This document shows positions 25,040 through 34,387 of a DNA stretch of 64,000 nucleotides, one piece after another (within the stretch, counting starts at the first letter, position 1; every line of letters starts with the position of its first letter). The notes below the pieces were generated by a model. That model searched no databases. It saw only the letters and a list, made by a program, of their open reading frames with translations, and was not told the origin of the DNA. The stretch lies in the NCBI RefSeq assembly GCF_900105215.1, contig NZ_FOIP01000001.1, positions 744,001 through 808,000 of the forward strand. The letters are read 5' to 3'. The position numbers and the translations under genes were made by a program. Source of the stretch: Lacrimispora sphenoides (GTDB lineage: Bacteria > Bacillota > Clostridia > Lachnospirales > Lachnospiraceae).

Positions 25040-25186
25040 TTATTTCCTTTTCTTAATCAGCATGACTGCACCCAACAGTACAAATATCAGACCAACGGTC
25101 ATATACATGGCAGGGGATGGAAGCTGGGGTGATACAGTAATGAACAGGCAGCCAATGGCAATTAAAAATATGGTCCAACTTTTCAT
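25040..25186 (-). CDS. Small two-helix membrane protein (48 aa)
   Basis: From ATG 25186 (AGGGGAGAG upstream) the ORF encodes two hydrophobic segments (about 4-18 and 25-42) and a KKRK tail, a small inner membrane protein. No family is recognised. It lies 13 nt before GH1 and after EIIC, so it is probably cotranscribed. The longer frame from 25231 lacks a good ribosome site. Confidence 0.55.
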   Translation of the reverse strand: MKSWTIFLIAIGCLFITVSPQLPSPAMYMTVGLIFVLLGAVMLIKKRK

Positions 25187-25292
25187 GGAGCTCTCTCCCC
25201 TTCTTTCTCTGCTAAACTTAAGAACTGCCAAATCAGTTCTGTCAGGACAACCCCTGTGAACTGGTCTGGCAGCTCCTTCTTAAACTAAGTTA

Positions 25293-26681
25293 CTATTCGC
25301 TTTTCATCTTATTTGCCATCATTACAAATGGTGTCCAGATGGCAAAAGATATGAACAGATTAAACAATGATACAATCGCTGCCATTATGCTTCCGCCTGT
25401 TGCAAGGAAGGCGTAGATGCCTGCAGGCATTACCCAAGGTACAGCTACGAATACCGGCGGGATCAGGCCTATGGCAGTTGCACCGTATGCGATGGCCGCA
25501 CATACCGGAGGAACGATCAGCCATGGAATCAAATATACAGGGTTCAATACGATAGGCATACCAAAGATGATCGGCTCATTGATATTAAATACACCCATGG
25601 GCCAGGACAGCTTGGCAATGGCTTTCTGGTCATCCCTTTTAGAAAACAGGAAGATTGCGATAATAAGTCCTAAGGTAATTCCGGAGCCGCCCATCTGGCA
25701 ATAGGCATCAAAGGAACCGCGGGTCCATAAGTATGGAAGATTCGCAGCGCTCTGGTTGGAGGTAAATGCCTCAATGTTCTGGTTCAGTGCTGTTAAGTAG
25801 ATTCCGTCCATGATAGGAGCAAGTACGTTGTGTCCATGGAGACCAAAGAACCATAACAGCTGGATCAGGAATACCATAAAGATTACGCTGAAGAAGCCCT
25901 GTGACAAACTGAGGAGCGGTCTCTGGATATATCTGAGAACCATATCATTAATGGTGGAGCCTGTTGCGGTTATGCAGATCTGTGTTAAGATACCTGCAAC
26001 ATAAATAGCGATTACACCTGGAACAATTGCCGCAAACGCTTTGCTTACTGCTGGCGGTACAGAATCAGGAAGGTTAATGGTAACCTTTTTCTGCATCAGC
26101 TTTATGTAAATCATGGTACAGATAAAGCCCATAATCAGTGCGGTAAACAGACCACCGGAACCGGTGTATCCGGAACCTAAGTATCCCCAGCCGCTGACTC
26201 CGTTTAATGCAACACCGCCGCCTGCTGTGGCAGCTACATCAAGCCCCAGACCTTTCAGCTGGTCGGCAGCCGCCGCTGCAACACCTGGAAGTTCATAGTT
26301 AAAGGTAGCGCTTTGTCCCATACAGGTGACTAAGCTTGCAAATGCGATGACTCCGCCTGCAATGGCGTTTACATCGTAGGTTTTAGAAAGATTGTAGCCC
26401 AGGGCAAAAACAAATGCCAGAGCAAGAATTACAATAGAGCCAAAATATACGTTGCCGTTTACACTGATGATAGGAGACATTGCCTGGACAAAACCGGTCA
26501 TGCCTGCCTGGTTTGGAAGATCTCTTAAAAATACATTAAGTAAAACTGCTATGGAACCAACCATGGTAATTGGCATGATGGCAATAAAGGCATCACGAAT
26601 GGCAACCAGATGTTTCTGGGAGCCAATTTTAGCTGCGATTGGCATAAATTTTGCTTCCATGAATGAATTAAATGCACCCAT
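25293..26681 (-). CDS. celB: PTS EIIC component, cellobiose family
   Basis: A 462-residue CelB-type EIIC with about 10 membrane helices: FMPIAAKIGSQKHLVAIRDAFIAIMPITMVGS at the N-terminus, FFGLHGHNVLAPI, and FNINEPIIFGMPIVLNP near 385. It transports and, with EIIB and EIIA, phosphorylates a beta-disaccharide. Directly downstream of EIIB (26742) and upstream of GH1. The start at 26681 is preferred over 26714. A stable inverted repeat (CTGCCA...CAGTTC / GAACTG...GGCAG, about 25225-25275) follows it without a T-run. Confidence 0.92.
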   Translation of the reverse strand: MGAFNSFMEAKFMPIAAKIGSQKHLVAIRDAFIAIMPITMVGSIAVLLNVFLRDLPNQAGMTGFVQAMSPIISVNGNVYFGSIVILALAFVFALGYNLSKTYDVNAIAGGVIAFASLVTCMGQSATFNYELPGVAAAAADQLKGLGLDVAATAGGGVALNGVSGWGYLGSGYTGSGGLFTALIMGFICTMIYIKLMQKKVTINLPDSVPPAVSKAFAAIVPGVIAIYVAGILTQICITATGSTINDMVLRYIQRPLLSLSQGFFSVIFMVFLIQLLWFFGLHGHNVLAPIMDGIYLTALNQNIEAFTSNQSAANLPYLWTRGSFDAYCQMGGSGITLGLIIAIFLFSKRDDQKAIAKLSWPMGVFNINEPIIFGMPIVLNPVYLIPWLIVPPVCAAIAYGATAIGLIPPVFVAVPWVMPAGIYAFLATGGSIMAAIVSLFNLFISFAIWTPFVMMANKMKSE

Positions 26682-26741
26682 ACTTTTTCTCCCTTTTTCT
26701 CCTCCCCTAAACAATTGGAACGGGGAGTTACTTTTTCATAC

Positions 26742-27047
26742 TTACCCGTTTAATTTCCCCAGCGCCTGATCAAGTACCTTGGCGCCATTCATCGTGCCGT
26801 AAGCCATCATATCGATGACAAGCACAGGTTTCTCATTTTTCACTCTCTCGTTCATCTTCTTCTCAAGATAACGAACCTGAGGCCCCAATAAAATTATATC
26901 TGCCTTTTTCACTTCCTCAACGGATTCAGAATCTCCCACTGCCCAAATGGTGGCCTCCACGCCTTTTTCTGATGCTGCATCCTGCATTTTCTTTACAAGC
27001 ATGCTTGTTGACATTCCTGCTGAGCAAACTAATAAAATATGATACAT
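26742..27047 (-). CDS. celA: PTS EIIB component, cellobiose/lactose family
   Basis: A 101-residue EIIB with the phospho-accepting cysteine in the P-loop LLVCSAGMSTSM (Cys8), the usual length for the CelA type. It passes phosphate from EIIA to the sugar held by EIIC. It is the first gene after the promoter/operator at 27064-27120, and the EIIC gene follows. Confidence 0.93.
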   Translation of the reverse strand: MYHILLVCSAGMSTSMLVKKMQDAASEKGVEATIWAVGDSESVEEVKKADIILLGPQVRYLEKKMNERVKNEKPVLVIDMMAYGTMNGAKVLDQALGKLNG

Positions 27048-27063
27048 CCTCGCACCCCTTTCT

Positions 27064-27077
27064 GTGGTCTAGACCAC
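27064..27077 (-). promoter_or_regulatory. GntR-type operator GTGGTCTAGACCAC
   Basis: A perfect 14-bp palindrome between the -10 and the EIIB start codon. The core TGGTCTAGACCA matches known binding sites of HutC-subfamily GntR regulators such as DasR/NagR. Its position roadblocks transcription of the PTS operon. Confidence 0.75.
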
Positions 27078-27091
27078 TTCTCGTTACCCAT

Positions 27092-27120
27092 ATAATACTA
27101 TATCATATGCAAAAACACAA
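27092..27120 (-). promoter_or_regulatory. Promoter of the EIIB-EIIC-GH1 operon
   Basis: On the minus strand TTGTGT (forward 27115-27120), a 17-nt spacer and TATTAT (forward 27092-27097), with the operator 14 nt downstream of the -10. Confidence 0.55.
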
Positions 27121-27205
27121 GCAAATTCTAAAATAAAAATAAACTTTTTATTTAATAATTTATAATTTCCCCTTTCAACATAAACATTATTCGTTATTAC
27201 GCCAT

Positions 27206-27255
27206 AAAAAAAGCTGTGAAACAGACTTTTTCAGTCATTTTCACAGCTTTTTTCT
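27206..27255. terminator. Terminator of the EIIA-GH4 unit
   Basis: AAAAAAAGCTGTGAAA pairs with TTTCACAGCTTTTTTC around an inner loop, with runs on both sides. It immediately follows the GH4 stop codon, so EIIA-GH4 and EIIB-EIIC are separate transcripts. Confidence 0.8.
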
Positions 27256-28588
27256 ATTTTTGACTTTCGTTTTTAAAGAATTGAGGGAGGTATTCTTTAT
27301 GGGCCTCCAACAATTCATGAATGACAGCATTGGCATCGTGATCGCTTGCACAAAGAGGATTCATGTTGAGAGCCGTCACTGCCAGATCCCGGTTTCCGGT
27401 GACAGCCGCTTCGCAGACCAGGCGCTCAAAGGTCTTTATGGTTTGTATGGTTCCGTTAATCTGGGGCTTTAACTCGCCTACGGCAATGGGCTTTGGACCG
27501 CCGCTTGTGATGATGCAGGCTGCTTCCACCGCACTGTCTGCCGGTAGGTTTGTGATCGTCCCGTTGTTCCGTACGTCTACATACTGGATATCACCGGTAT
27601 TATTGTGCAGGGAGCAGATTAAGTTGCAGGCAGCATCGCTGTACCTGGCGCCACCTCTCATCTCCAGCTGCTTTGGCTTTACATCCAGGTTCTCATCCTT
27701 GTACAGCTCAAACAGTTCCTCCTCCACCTTTTTTACCACTTCGCCCCGGACCCGGCCTTCCTTGTATTCCTTTAACTCCTCTTCCAGCTGTTCTTTGGTA
27801 AAGTAATAGTAGTTGTGATAGGGGCAGGGGATGCAGTGAAGCCCCCGGATAAACTCCGGTGAAAATGGCAGGGTAGAGAAATTCTTCATGGAAATTGCAT
27901 CTTCGGCGCTGATGTGCTGATAGATTTCCAGGATCTCTTCCAGCCTTGACCGGCCATCCACAAATACATCGGTTGCAAAAATATGGTGGTTTAAGCCGGA
28001 CAGCTCCATCGTCACCCGCTCCGGCTCCACATCTAAGAGTCTGGCAAAACCATTTACCATATTGACCGGAACGTTGCAAAGGCCGATCACCTTTTTATAA
28101 TCCGTATATCTTAACACTGCCTCTGTGATCATTCCAGCAGGATTGGTGAAGTTGATCATCCACGCCTCCGGACAAAGCTCTTTCATGTCCTTTACAATAT
28201 CCAGAATTACCGGAATGGTCCGGAATGCCTTGAACATGCCTGCCGCCCCGTTTGTCTCCTGGCCGATCATGCCGCGGCTTAAGGGGATCCGTTCATCCTT
28301 GATTCTGGCATCCAATAGCCCCACTCTCATCTGTGTGGTCACATAATCCGCCTCCTTTAAGGCCTCCCGCCTGTCATAAGACAGAATCACCTTCATGGGA
28401 AGTCCCGCTTTTTTAACCATGCGCTGGGCAAGGGCACCTACGGTCTCAAGCTTTTCTCTTCCTGCTTCAATATCAACCAGCCAAAGCTCTCTTACAGGCA
28501 GTTTTTCATAACGTTTGATAAACCCTTCCACCAGCTCCGGTGTATAAGAGGAGCCGCCTCCAATGGTAACGATTTTGATTCCTTCCAT
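27254..28588 (-). CDS. 6-phospho-beta-glucosidase (GH4)
   Basis: A 444-residue NAD- and metal-dependent family 4 glycoside hydrolase. The nucleotide loop is TIGGGSSYTPELVEGF (about 8-23), the metal site is in IGLCNVPVNM (cysteine near 171) and the LSGLNHH segment follows near 196-202, all as in LicH/CelF-type enzymes. It hydrolyses 6-phospho-beta-glucosides by a redox mechanism and so overlaps functionally with the GH1 enzyme nearby. It is cotranscribed with EIIA, from which it is separated by a strong hairpin at 28613-28666. Confidence 0.93.
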   Translation of the reverse strand: MEGIKIVTIGGGSSYTPELVEGFIKRYEKLPVRELWLVDIEAGREKLETVGALAQRMVKKAGLPMKVILSYDRREALKEADYVTTQMRVGLLDARIKDERIPLSRGMIGQETNGAAGMFKAFRTIPVILDIVKDMKELCPEAWMINFTNPAGMITEAVLRYTDYKKVIGLCNVPVNMVNGFARLLDVEPERVTMELSGLNHHIFATDVFVDGRSRLEEILEIYQHISAEDAISMKNFSTLPFSPEFIRGLHCIPCPYHNYYYFTKEQLEEELKEYKEGRVRGEVVKKVEEELFELYKDENLDVKPKQLEMRGGARYSDAACNLICSLHNNTGDIQYVDVRNNGTITNLPADSAVEAACIITSGGPKPIAVGELKPQINGTIQTIKTFERLVCEAAVTGNRDLAVTALNMNPLCASDHDANAVIHELLEAHKEYLPQFFKNESQK

Positions 28589-28612
28589 AATCTCTCTCCT
28601 TTTCCTGGATTG

Positions 28613-28666
28613 TAATAAGCCTTCTTACTCCTGAGATTGTGTCAGTGTGCAAGAAGGCTGTTATTA
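28613..28666 (-). other. Intercistronic hairpin between EIIA and GH4 genes
   Basis: Arms of about 13-14 bp (TAATAAGCCTTCTT at 28613-28626, complement at 28651-28666 with one bulge) around a 24-nt loop. There is no T-run, so it looks like an mRNA stability or processing stem, not a full terminator. Confidence 0.55.
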
Positions 28667-28686
28667 GGCAAATGTTTATTTACTTT

Positions 28687-29019
28687 TTACTTTTCAATGG
28701 CATCCTTTAAATCCTTGATCATCCGATAAAGGTTTAAAATCTCTGCCGCCTGATCCTTGGCCATCATTGCCATGGTCAGATGATCCTGGGCATGTACCAG
28801 AATAATGTTTACATCAACAGGATTCCCCTGGGCTTCCTGCTGGATCAAATCGATCTGGGACTGATGAGCGGACCTCATCTCAAGTTCCGCCTCTTTTAAG
28901 TATTTTTCGGCCTCCTCAAAGTTAAATTCCCTGGCAGACTCCATCGCCATCATGGAAAGCGATTTTGAATTTCCTGCGTTCATAATGAGCTGAAATGCTA
29001 CAGCATAATTCTCATCCAT
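28687..29019 (-). CDS. celC: PTS EIIA component, lactose/cellobiose family
   Basis: A 110-residue all-helical EIIA. The phosphorylated histidine is in LVHAQDHLTMAM (His76), as in LacF/ChbA. It accepts phosphate from HPr and donates to EIIB. It is the first gene of a two-gene unit with GH4 and has its own promoter. Confidence 0.93.
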   Translation of the reverse strand: MDENYAVAFQLIMNAGNSKSLSMMAMESAREFNFEEAEKYLKEAELEMRSAHQSQIDLIQQEAQGNPVDVNIILVHAQDHLTMAMMAKDQAAEILNLYRMIKDLKDAIEK

Positions 29020-29052
29020 GGTATACTCCTCCCCTATGTCAAATTTTTCTAT

Positions 29053-29081
29053 ATACTAGCACAAGCATCTTTTTTTTGCAA
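29053..29081 (-). promoter_or_regulatory. Promoter of the EIIA-GH4 unit
   Basis: On the minus strand TTGCAA (forward 29076-29081), a 17-nt spacer and TAGTAT (forward 29053-29058), about 34 nt before the EIIA ATG. Confidence 0.5.
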
Positions 29082-29113
29082 GAGAAAGTAAAAAGAGAAG
29101 AGAAAATATTTTT

Positions 29114-30157
29114 TTAAGGTCTGCCGGAAAATGGAAGACCAATATATCCTTCAATCAGCTTCAGAGTCTGTTCCAGGCCTTTCTCATGAGTCCGTTCCGT
29201 CCCATGGGAAGCGTGTACTCCAGGGCCGATCAAAGCACCGCAGATGTCATGGCCGCCACGGATGGCGCTTCCAACATCAGAACCGTAGTGTGGGAATACA
29301 TCAACCGCAAAATCAAGGCCCCTCTCCTTTGCAACGGCAATGAGGCGGTTTGTCATATCATAGTCATAAGGCCCGGTGGAATCCTGGGCACAGATGGATA
29401 CCTTTTTTTCATCCCCGGTCAAATCATCCCCCAAAGCTCCCATGTCTACCGCAATAAACTCCTCTATATCTTCCGGAATCCAGCTTGCGCCATATCCCAC
29501 CTCTTCGTAATTGCTGATCACTAATTTTAGGGTCCTTTCCGGCTTATGCCCGGACTCCCATAAATCCTTTAATACTCCCATAAGGACTGCCACAGAAGCT
29601 TTATCATCTAAATGGCGGGATTTGATAAATCCGTTTTCCGTATGAACGAACATGGGATCAAAGCTGATGTAATCCCCAGGGGATATTTCAAGCTTCTTTA
29701 CATCATCGATGTTTTCTACCAACTCGTCCAGGCGTATCTCCATATTTTTCACCTTCCTCTCCAGTGTTCTGGCATTGTCATAGGTGTGGACGGACGGCTC
29801 TTTTGTGAGAATGGTCCCGGTGTAGGTTTTACCGGTTCTGGTGTGTACTTTGCAGTACATGCCTTCGATGGTCTCCATCATAAAACCTCCCACAGGCACA
29901 ATGGTGAGCATCCCTGTTTTAGTGATGGAACGGACCATAGCTCCCAGAGTGTCCACATGGGCGGATAAGCCTAAAACCTCCTGTTTCTGCCCGGGAACCT
30001 TAATGATGAGGCCGCCTTTCTTGTTATAATCAGAGGTAAAGCCGAATTTTGCTGCCTCTTCCTGGATTGCATTCATGACTTCCCTGGTGTAGCCGCTGGG
30101 GCTTGGGATATTTACGATTTTTTCCAAAATTGATGTGACGTATGACATTGTTTCCAT
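29114..30157 (-). CDS. M42 family metallo-aminopeptidase
   Basis: A 347-residue M42 (PepA/FrvX-like) peptidase. Metal and catalytic residues are visible in LSAHVDTLG (near 65), SRHLDDKASVAVLMG (near 180), SNYEEVGYG (glutamates near 215) and HYGSDVGSA / HASHGTERTH toward the C-terminus. These cytoplasmic dodecameric enzymes remove N-terminal residues from peptides. FrvX-type members often sit in PTS operons, as here, but its link to sugar use is unclear. It is next to the AraC gene, 41 nt downstream of it. Confidence 0.9.
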   Translation of the reverse strand: METMSYVTSILEKIVNIPSPSGYTREVMNAIQEEAAKFGFTSDYNKKGGLIIKVPGQKQEVLGLSAHVDTLGAMVRSITKTGMLTIVPVGGFMMETIEGMYCKVHTRTGKTYTGTILTKEPSVHTYDNARTLERKVKNMEIRLDELVENIDDVKKLEISPGDYISFDPMFVHTENGFIKSRHLDDKASVAVLMGVLKDLWESGHKPERTLKLVISNYEEVGYGASWIPEDIEEFIAVDMGALGDDLTGDEKKVSICAQDSTGPYDYDMTNRLIAVAKERGLDFAVDVFPHYGSDVGSAIRGGHDICGALIGPGVHASHGTERTHEKGLEQTLKLIEGYIGLPFSGRP

Positions 30158-30198
30158 GGTGATCTACCTTCTTCTTTCTTTTTTGTTTTTATGGTCTT

Positions 30199-31089
30199 TT
30201 ACTGCAAATGTAAATTCCTGAATTGGCTGGGAGTACATCCATAGCTTCGTAAGAACAGCTTGGAGTAATAGCTTAGATGATTAAAACCACAGGCAAGTGC
30301 AACCTGAGTAATGCTGTCTGCGGTGTCTTTTAGAAGGCCCCGGCTGACCTCCAGCCTGTAAGAATTTAAAAAATCAATGGGGGACTGCTGCAGATATCGC
30401 TTGAAAATAATACAGCACTTGCTTCGGCATATGCTGCCGGATGCCGCAATATCAGACAAGGACAGCTTTTCCCCATAATGCTGGTGAATAAACGATACCA
30501 TATCCTTCTGGACCGATAGATCCGAACCTCCCTGACCAGTGGTTTCCGGGGATATGGCTTCGCATCGCTCACAAAGCCGTTTCCATAACGTTAGCATGAT
30601 CCCTATCACCTCTATCTCGTAGGCAACGGCCACCTGCTCCTTTATCGAATAAATTTGATCAAGTAAAGCTGCTGTTTCTCTTCCCTCGCAGCTTAAACCG
30701 TCAAAATAAATATATTCCATGCCCTGATTTTCCATAATCGGAGCTATGTACTTTTGGAAAATCAATTTATTCCCGGTAAATAACTGGGGGTGGAACAGAA
30801 TGCAGATAAAATCACAATCCTGCCGATTGTAGGAATAGCCGTAGTGCATCTGTCTGGTATTGACCATGAGGCAGTCATCCTTTTTCAATAAGACCCGTTT
30901 TCCATTTACGTGGTAATTCATCTGACCTTTTAAAACGCGGATGAATTCTAAGTCTTCATGCCAGTGGCAAAGAGCTTTCCAATCTGGATAATCTGACAAC
31001 TTATCCCTTTGGATATAAAGCGGAATCCCCATCTGGTCATAACGGATGATTTCAGAGGCATCCTGCATGACATAGGTATCTATCATCAA
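30199..31089 (-). CDS. AraC family transcriptional regulator
   Basis: A 296-residue regulator with an N-terminal cupin-like sensor (WHEDLEFIRVLKGQMNYHVNGKRVLLKKDDCLMVN, about 43-77) and a C-terminal double helix-turn-helix (LSLSDIAASGSICRSKCCIIFKRYL then ITQVALACGFNHLSYYSKLFLRSYGCTPSQF, about 205-292). It probably responds to a sugar and controls the M42/PTS genes downstream or the divergent PHP gene. GAGGAAAATTTG precedes the ATG. Confidence 0.9.
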   Translation of the reverse strand: MMIDTYVMQDASEIIRYDQMGIPLYIQRDKLSDYPDWKALCHWHEDLEFIRVLKGQMNYHVNGKRVLLKKDDCLMVNTRQMHYGYSYNRQDCDFICILFHPQLFTGNKLIFQKYIAPIMENQGMEYIYFDGLSCEGRETAALLDQIYSIKEQVAVAYEIEVIGIMLTLWKRLCERCEAISPETTGQGGSDLSVQKDMVSFIHQHYGEKLSLSDIAASGSICRSKCCIIFKRYLQQSPIDFLNSYRLEVSRGLLKDTADSITQVALACGFNHLSYYSKLFLRSYGCTPSQFRNLHLQ

Positions 31090-31251
31090 ATTTTCCTCAC
31101 CTTCTCTAAATACGATTGTTATAATAAATAAAAATAATTGTGTTAGATAAGAGGGTCTCAGTGCATTATCATTATATCATATAAATCTTAAACCGGCAAA
31201 AAGGTTAAAAAAATTCATTCATATACATAAATGAGACTGGAGGAACAGAAT

Positions 31252-32037
31252 ATGCTGTCAGATTATCATATACACACTTATTTCAGTGATGATTCCCAGT
31301 GCCCTATGGAGGAAATCGTACAAAGGGCAATACTTATGGGACTTGATGAAATTGCATTTACGGAACACGTAGATTATGGGGTAAAAACAGACTTAAATTG
31401 TAATTATAATCATTATTTTAAAGAAATAGAAGAAATGAAGGAAAAATATAAAGGAAAATTGACCATAAAAGCAGGAATTGAATTCGGAGTCCAGTCTCAC
31501 ACCAGCCCTCTTTTCCAAAAAGATTACGAAAAATATCCTTTTGATTTTATTATTTTGAGTAATCATCAGGTGGGTGACAAGGAGTTCTGGAATTACCAGT
31601 TCCAGGAGGGAAGAAGCCAGGAAGAATTTCAAACGGCTTATTATGAGGCCATTTATGAAGTTGTACAAAATTACAAGCAATACTCTGTCCTGGGCCACTT
31701 AGATATGATCAAGCGGTATGATACCTATGGGGATTATCCGGACAGCAGAATTATGGATATCGTGGACAAAATACTCCGCTGTGTGATTGCTGACGGAAAA
31801 GGGATTGAGGTGAATACTTCCAGCTTCCGATATGGTTTAAAGGACTTAACGCCATCCAGGGAGATCCTGAAACGGTATCTTCAGTTAGGCGGACGCATCC
31901 TTACCATCGGCTCGGATAGCCATAAGATGGAGCATCTGGGGTGCCATATTGGGGAAGTAAAGAAGATCTTAAAAGACATTGGATTCAAGCAATTCTGTAC
32001 CTTTGAGCGCATGCAGCCCATTTATTGGGAGCTATGA
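31252..32037 (+). CDS. PHP-domain phosphatase (histidinol-phosphatase HisK-like)
   Basis: A 261-residue PHP superfamily protein with metal-binding motifs DYHIHTYFS at the N-terminus, FTEHVDYG (about 36-43), GIEFG, SNHQ and GSDSHK near the C-terminus. This is the size and order of Firmicute histidinol-phosphate phosphatases, though other phosphoesters are possible as no his genes are nearby. GGAGG lies 8 nt before ATG 31252. The upstream ATG at 31231 lacks a ribosome site. Confidence 0.85.
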   Translation: MLSDYHIHTYFSDDSQCPMEEIVQRAILMGLDEIAFTEHVDYGVKTDLNCNYNHYFKEIEEMKEKYKGKLTIKAGIEFGVQSHTSPLFQKDYEKYPFDFIILSNHQVGDKEFWNYQFQEGRSQEEFQTAYYEAIYEVVQNYKQYSVLGHLDMIKRYDTYGDYPDSRIMDIVDKILRCVIADGKGIEVNTSSFRYGLKDLTPSREILKRYLQLGGRILTIGSDSHKMEHLGCHIGEVKKILKDIGFKQFCTFERMQPIYWEL

Positions 32038-32038
32038 G

Positions 32039-32076
32039 AAAAGGTGCTGTCCTGCAGCCAGGACGGCACCTTTTTT
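32039..32076. terminator. Bidirectional terminator between PHP and glnN genes
   Basis: A 14-bp stem (AAGGTGC-T-GTCCTG paired with CAGGAC-G-GCACCTT) with A and T runs at its ends, lying between convergent genes. Confidence 0.85.
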
Positions 32077-32090
32077 CATATCCACTGCCA

Positions 32091-34208
32091 TTATACTTCG
32101 AAAATCAAGTCTCCATAACTTGGCATTGGCCAAAATTCTTTATCTACGATCATTTCCAGCTTATCAGCAGGATCACGGAGAGCTGCCATGGCAGGTACTA
32201 CCTCATCCCGGAAAGCATTTGCCCGTTCCTTGTTTCCTTCGATGGCCGAACATTTCGCGTCAGCATCTGACAGAGTGGCCAGGGCTACCTTCATATCGGA
32301 AAGATAAGCGCTTACCTCTATGAGAAGTTCTTCCTGAACACTGGTATCGGCTGCCGGACACGCTGTCTTTACCTTTCCCAGGGAATCTGCCAGCAGAGAT
32401 GCATACTTCACGGCCGCCGGGATGATCTGCTTTCCGGTCATGTCGATCATGACTCTTGCCTCGATGTTAATGGCTTTGCTGTAAGCCTCATATTCGATCT
32501 CAACCCGGGATTCCAGCTCAGCCTTTGTGAATACCTTAAACTCCTCAAACATCTTTACCGAAGCATCTGTAGTAAGTGCAGGAATCGCCTCAACCATTGA
32601 CTTAAGGTTTGGAAGACCTCTTCTTTCTGCTTCATCCACCCAGGCTTGGGAATAACCGTTGCCGTTGAAAATAATCCTTCTATGAGCAGCCAGCTGCTCT
32701 TTAATCATATCATGGACTGCCGTATCAAAATCAGCCGCCTTCTCAAGGACATCTGCCGATTCCTTTAACGCCTCAGCAGCAATGGTGTTTAAAACCACAT
32801 TGGGAGAAGAAATGGAATCAGAGGAACCAACCATTCGGAACTCGAACTTATTGCCGGTAAATGCAAATGGGGAGGTTCTGTTTCTGTCCGTAGCATCCTT
32901 AAATAAATCAGGTAAGGTTCTGACACCCGTTTTTAAGGTGCCGCCCGCCTTGGAACGGGTAGCCTCTCCGGTGCTGCAAAGCTGATCTACTACATCCTCA
33001 AGCTGTTCGCCGATGAAAATGGAGATAATGGCCGGCGGCGCTTCATTTGCCCCAAGCCTGTGATCATTTCCAACATCAGCCGCAGATTCCCGAAGGAGAT
33101 CCGCATGGCGGTCAACCGCCTTTAAGATACAGGAAAGCACCAGCAGGAACTGGATATTCTCATGGGGTGTTTCCCCTGGATTTAATAGGTTAATTCCATC
33201 GTCAGTGGTTAAAGACCAGTTGTTATGCTTACCGGAACCATTAACCCCTGCAAACGGTTTTTCATGAAGCAGACAGTTTAATCCATGACGGCCAGCCACC
33301 TTTTTTAAGGTTTCCATTACTAATTGGTTATGATCAACGGCCACATTTGCCTGCTCATAGATAGGGGCCAGCTCATGCTGTGCGGGAGCAACTTCGTTAT
33401 GCTGGGTCTTTGCAGGCACACCTAACTTCCATAGCTCTTCATTCACTTCCTTCATATAAGCCGCGATCCTCTCGCGGATGGAACCGAAGTAATGGTCCTC
33501 CAGCTCCTGTCCCTTCGGGGGCATCGCTCCGAACAAGGTGCGTCCGGCATAGATTAAATCTTTTCTCTGTAAATACTTTTCATGATCAACCAGAAAATAT
33601 TCCTGCTCGGCACCAACGGAAGGAGTCACCCTTTTTGAGGTGGTATTTCCGAATAATCTTAAGATTCTTAGAGCCTGCTCGTCTACGGCTTCCATGGATC
33701 TTAAGAGAGGTGTTTTTTTGTCAAGAGCTTCTCCTGTATAAGAACAGAAAGCGGTGGGAATGCAGAGAGTAACACCGATGGCATCTTCTCTTAAGAATGC
33801 AGGGGAAGTGCAATCCCAGGCGGTATAGCCTCTTGCTTCAAAAGTCGCCCTTAAGCCTCCGGATGGGAAAGAAGAAGCATCCGGTTCTCCCTTTACCAGT
33901 TCCTTCCCGGAAAACTCCATAATTACCTTTCCTTCCGGTGTGGGGGCTGAGATGAAGGAATCATGTTTTTCAGCGGTAATTCCGGTAAGAGGCTGAAACC
34001 AATGGGTATAGTGAGTTGCGCCTCTTTCAATGGCCCAGTCTTTCATGGCATGTGAAACGACGTCTGCAATCGATGGATCCAGCACTGCACCATCCTCAAT
34101 GGTTTTCTTTAATTTTTTGAAAACAGATTTTGGCAAGCGCTCTCTCATTACGGTTTCGTTAAATACATTCTTACCAAACAGCTCAGCTACGTTTACAACT
34201 TCGCTCAT
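32091..34208 (-). CDS. glnN: Glutamine synthetase type III
   Basis: A 705-residue GSIII, far longer than GSI (about 450) and typical of Bacteroides, cyanobacteria and clostridia. GSIII wording is seen in [10 protein letters not shown] (near 205), [19 protein letters not shown] (near 270), [12 protein letters not shown] (near 325) and the [20 protein letters not shown] segment near 440. It condenses ammonium and glutamate at the cost of ATP. GGGAGGATGG precedes the ATG. It is monocistronic between two terminators, with no nitrogen regulator adjacent. Confidence 0.95.
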   Translation of the reverse strand: MSEVVNVAELFGKNVFNETVMRERLPKSVFKKLKKTIEDGAVLDPSIADVVSHAMKDWAIERGATHYTHWFQPLTGITAEKHDSFISAPTPEGKVIMEFSGKELVKGEPDASSFPSGGLRATFEARGYTAWDCTSPAFLREDAIGVTLCIPTAFCSYTGEALDKKTPLLRSMEAVDEQALRILRLFGNTTSKRVTPSVGAEQEYFLVDHEKYLQRKDLIYAGRTLFGAMPPKGQELEDHYFGSIRERIAAYMKEVNEELWKLGVPAKTQHNEVAPAQHELAPIYEQANVAVDHNQLVMETLKKVAGRHGLNCLLHEKPFAGVNGSGKHNNWSLTTDDGINLLNPGETPHENIQFLLVLSCILKAVDRHADLLRESAADVGNDHRLGANEAPPAIISIFIGEQLEDVVDQLCSTGEATRSKAGGTLKTGVRTLPDLFKDATDRNRTSPFAFTGNKFEFRMVGSSDSISSPNVVLNTIAAEALKESADVLEKAADFDTAVHDMIKEQLAAHRRIIFNGNGYSQAWVDEAERRGLPNLKSMVEAIPALTTDASVKMFEEFKVFTKAELESRVEIEYEAYSKAINIEARVMIDMTGKQIIPAAVKYASLLADSLGKVKTACPAADTSVQEELLIEVSAYLSDMKVALATLSDADAKCSAIEGNKERANAFRDEVVPAMAALRDPADKLEMIVDKEFWPMPSYGDLIFEV

Positions 34209-34281
34209 AAATTTTCCATCCTCCCATATTTTGATAAGTCAAACTGCCTTTATAGTCTCCTCGCGATCTGAATATGCGCAT

Positions 34282-34320
34282 AAATCAGAAAAGGCGTCCT
34301 CCCGGTATAAGGAGAACGCC
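34282..34320 (-). terminator. Terminator of fba
   Basis: On the minus strand GGCGTTCTCC pairs with GGAGGACGCC (one G-U pair), followed by TTTTCTGATTT. It lies about 70 nt beyond the fba stop and upstream of glnN. Confidence 0.75.
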
Positions 34321-34387
34321 ATCGTTCTTAAATTAAATTAAACCATTTTCCCCAAAAAATCAAGTACTTTTTTGAAAAATATTTTCC

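Noticed and set aside
34131..34148. CcpA cre-like sequence (GCAAGCGCTCTC) at the start of glnN
   Set aside because: It fails conserved positions of the cre consensus and lies inside coding sequence. No other convincing cre site was seen.
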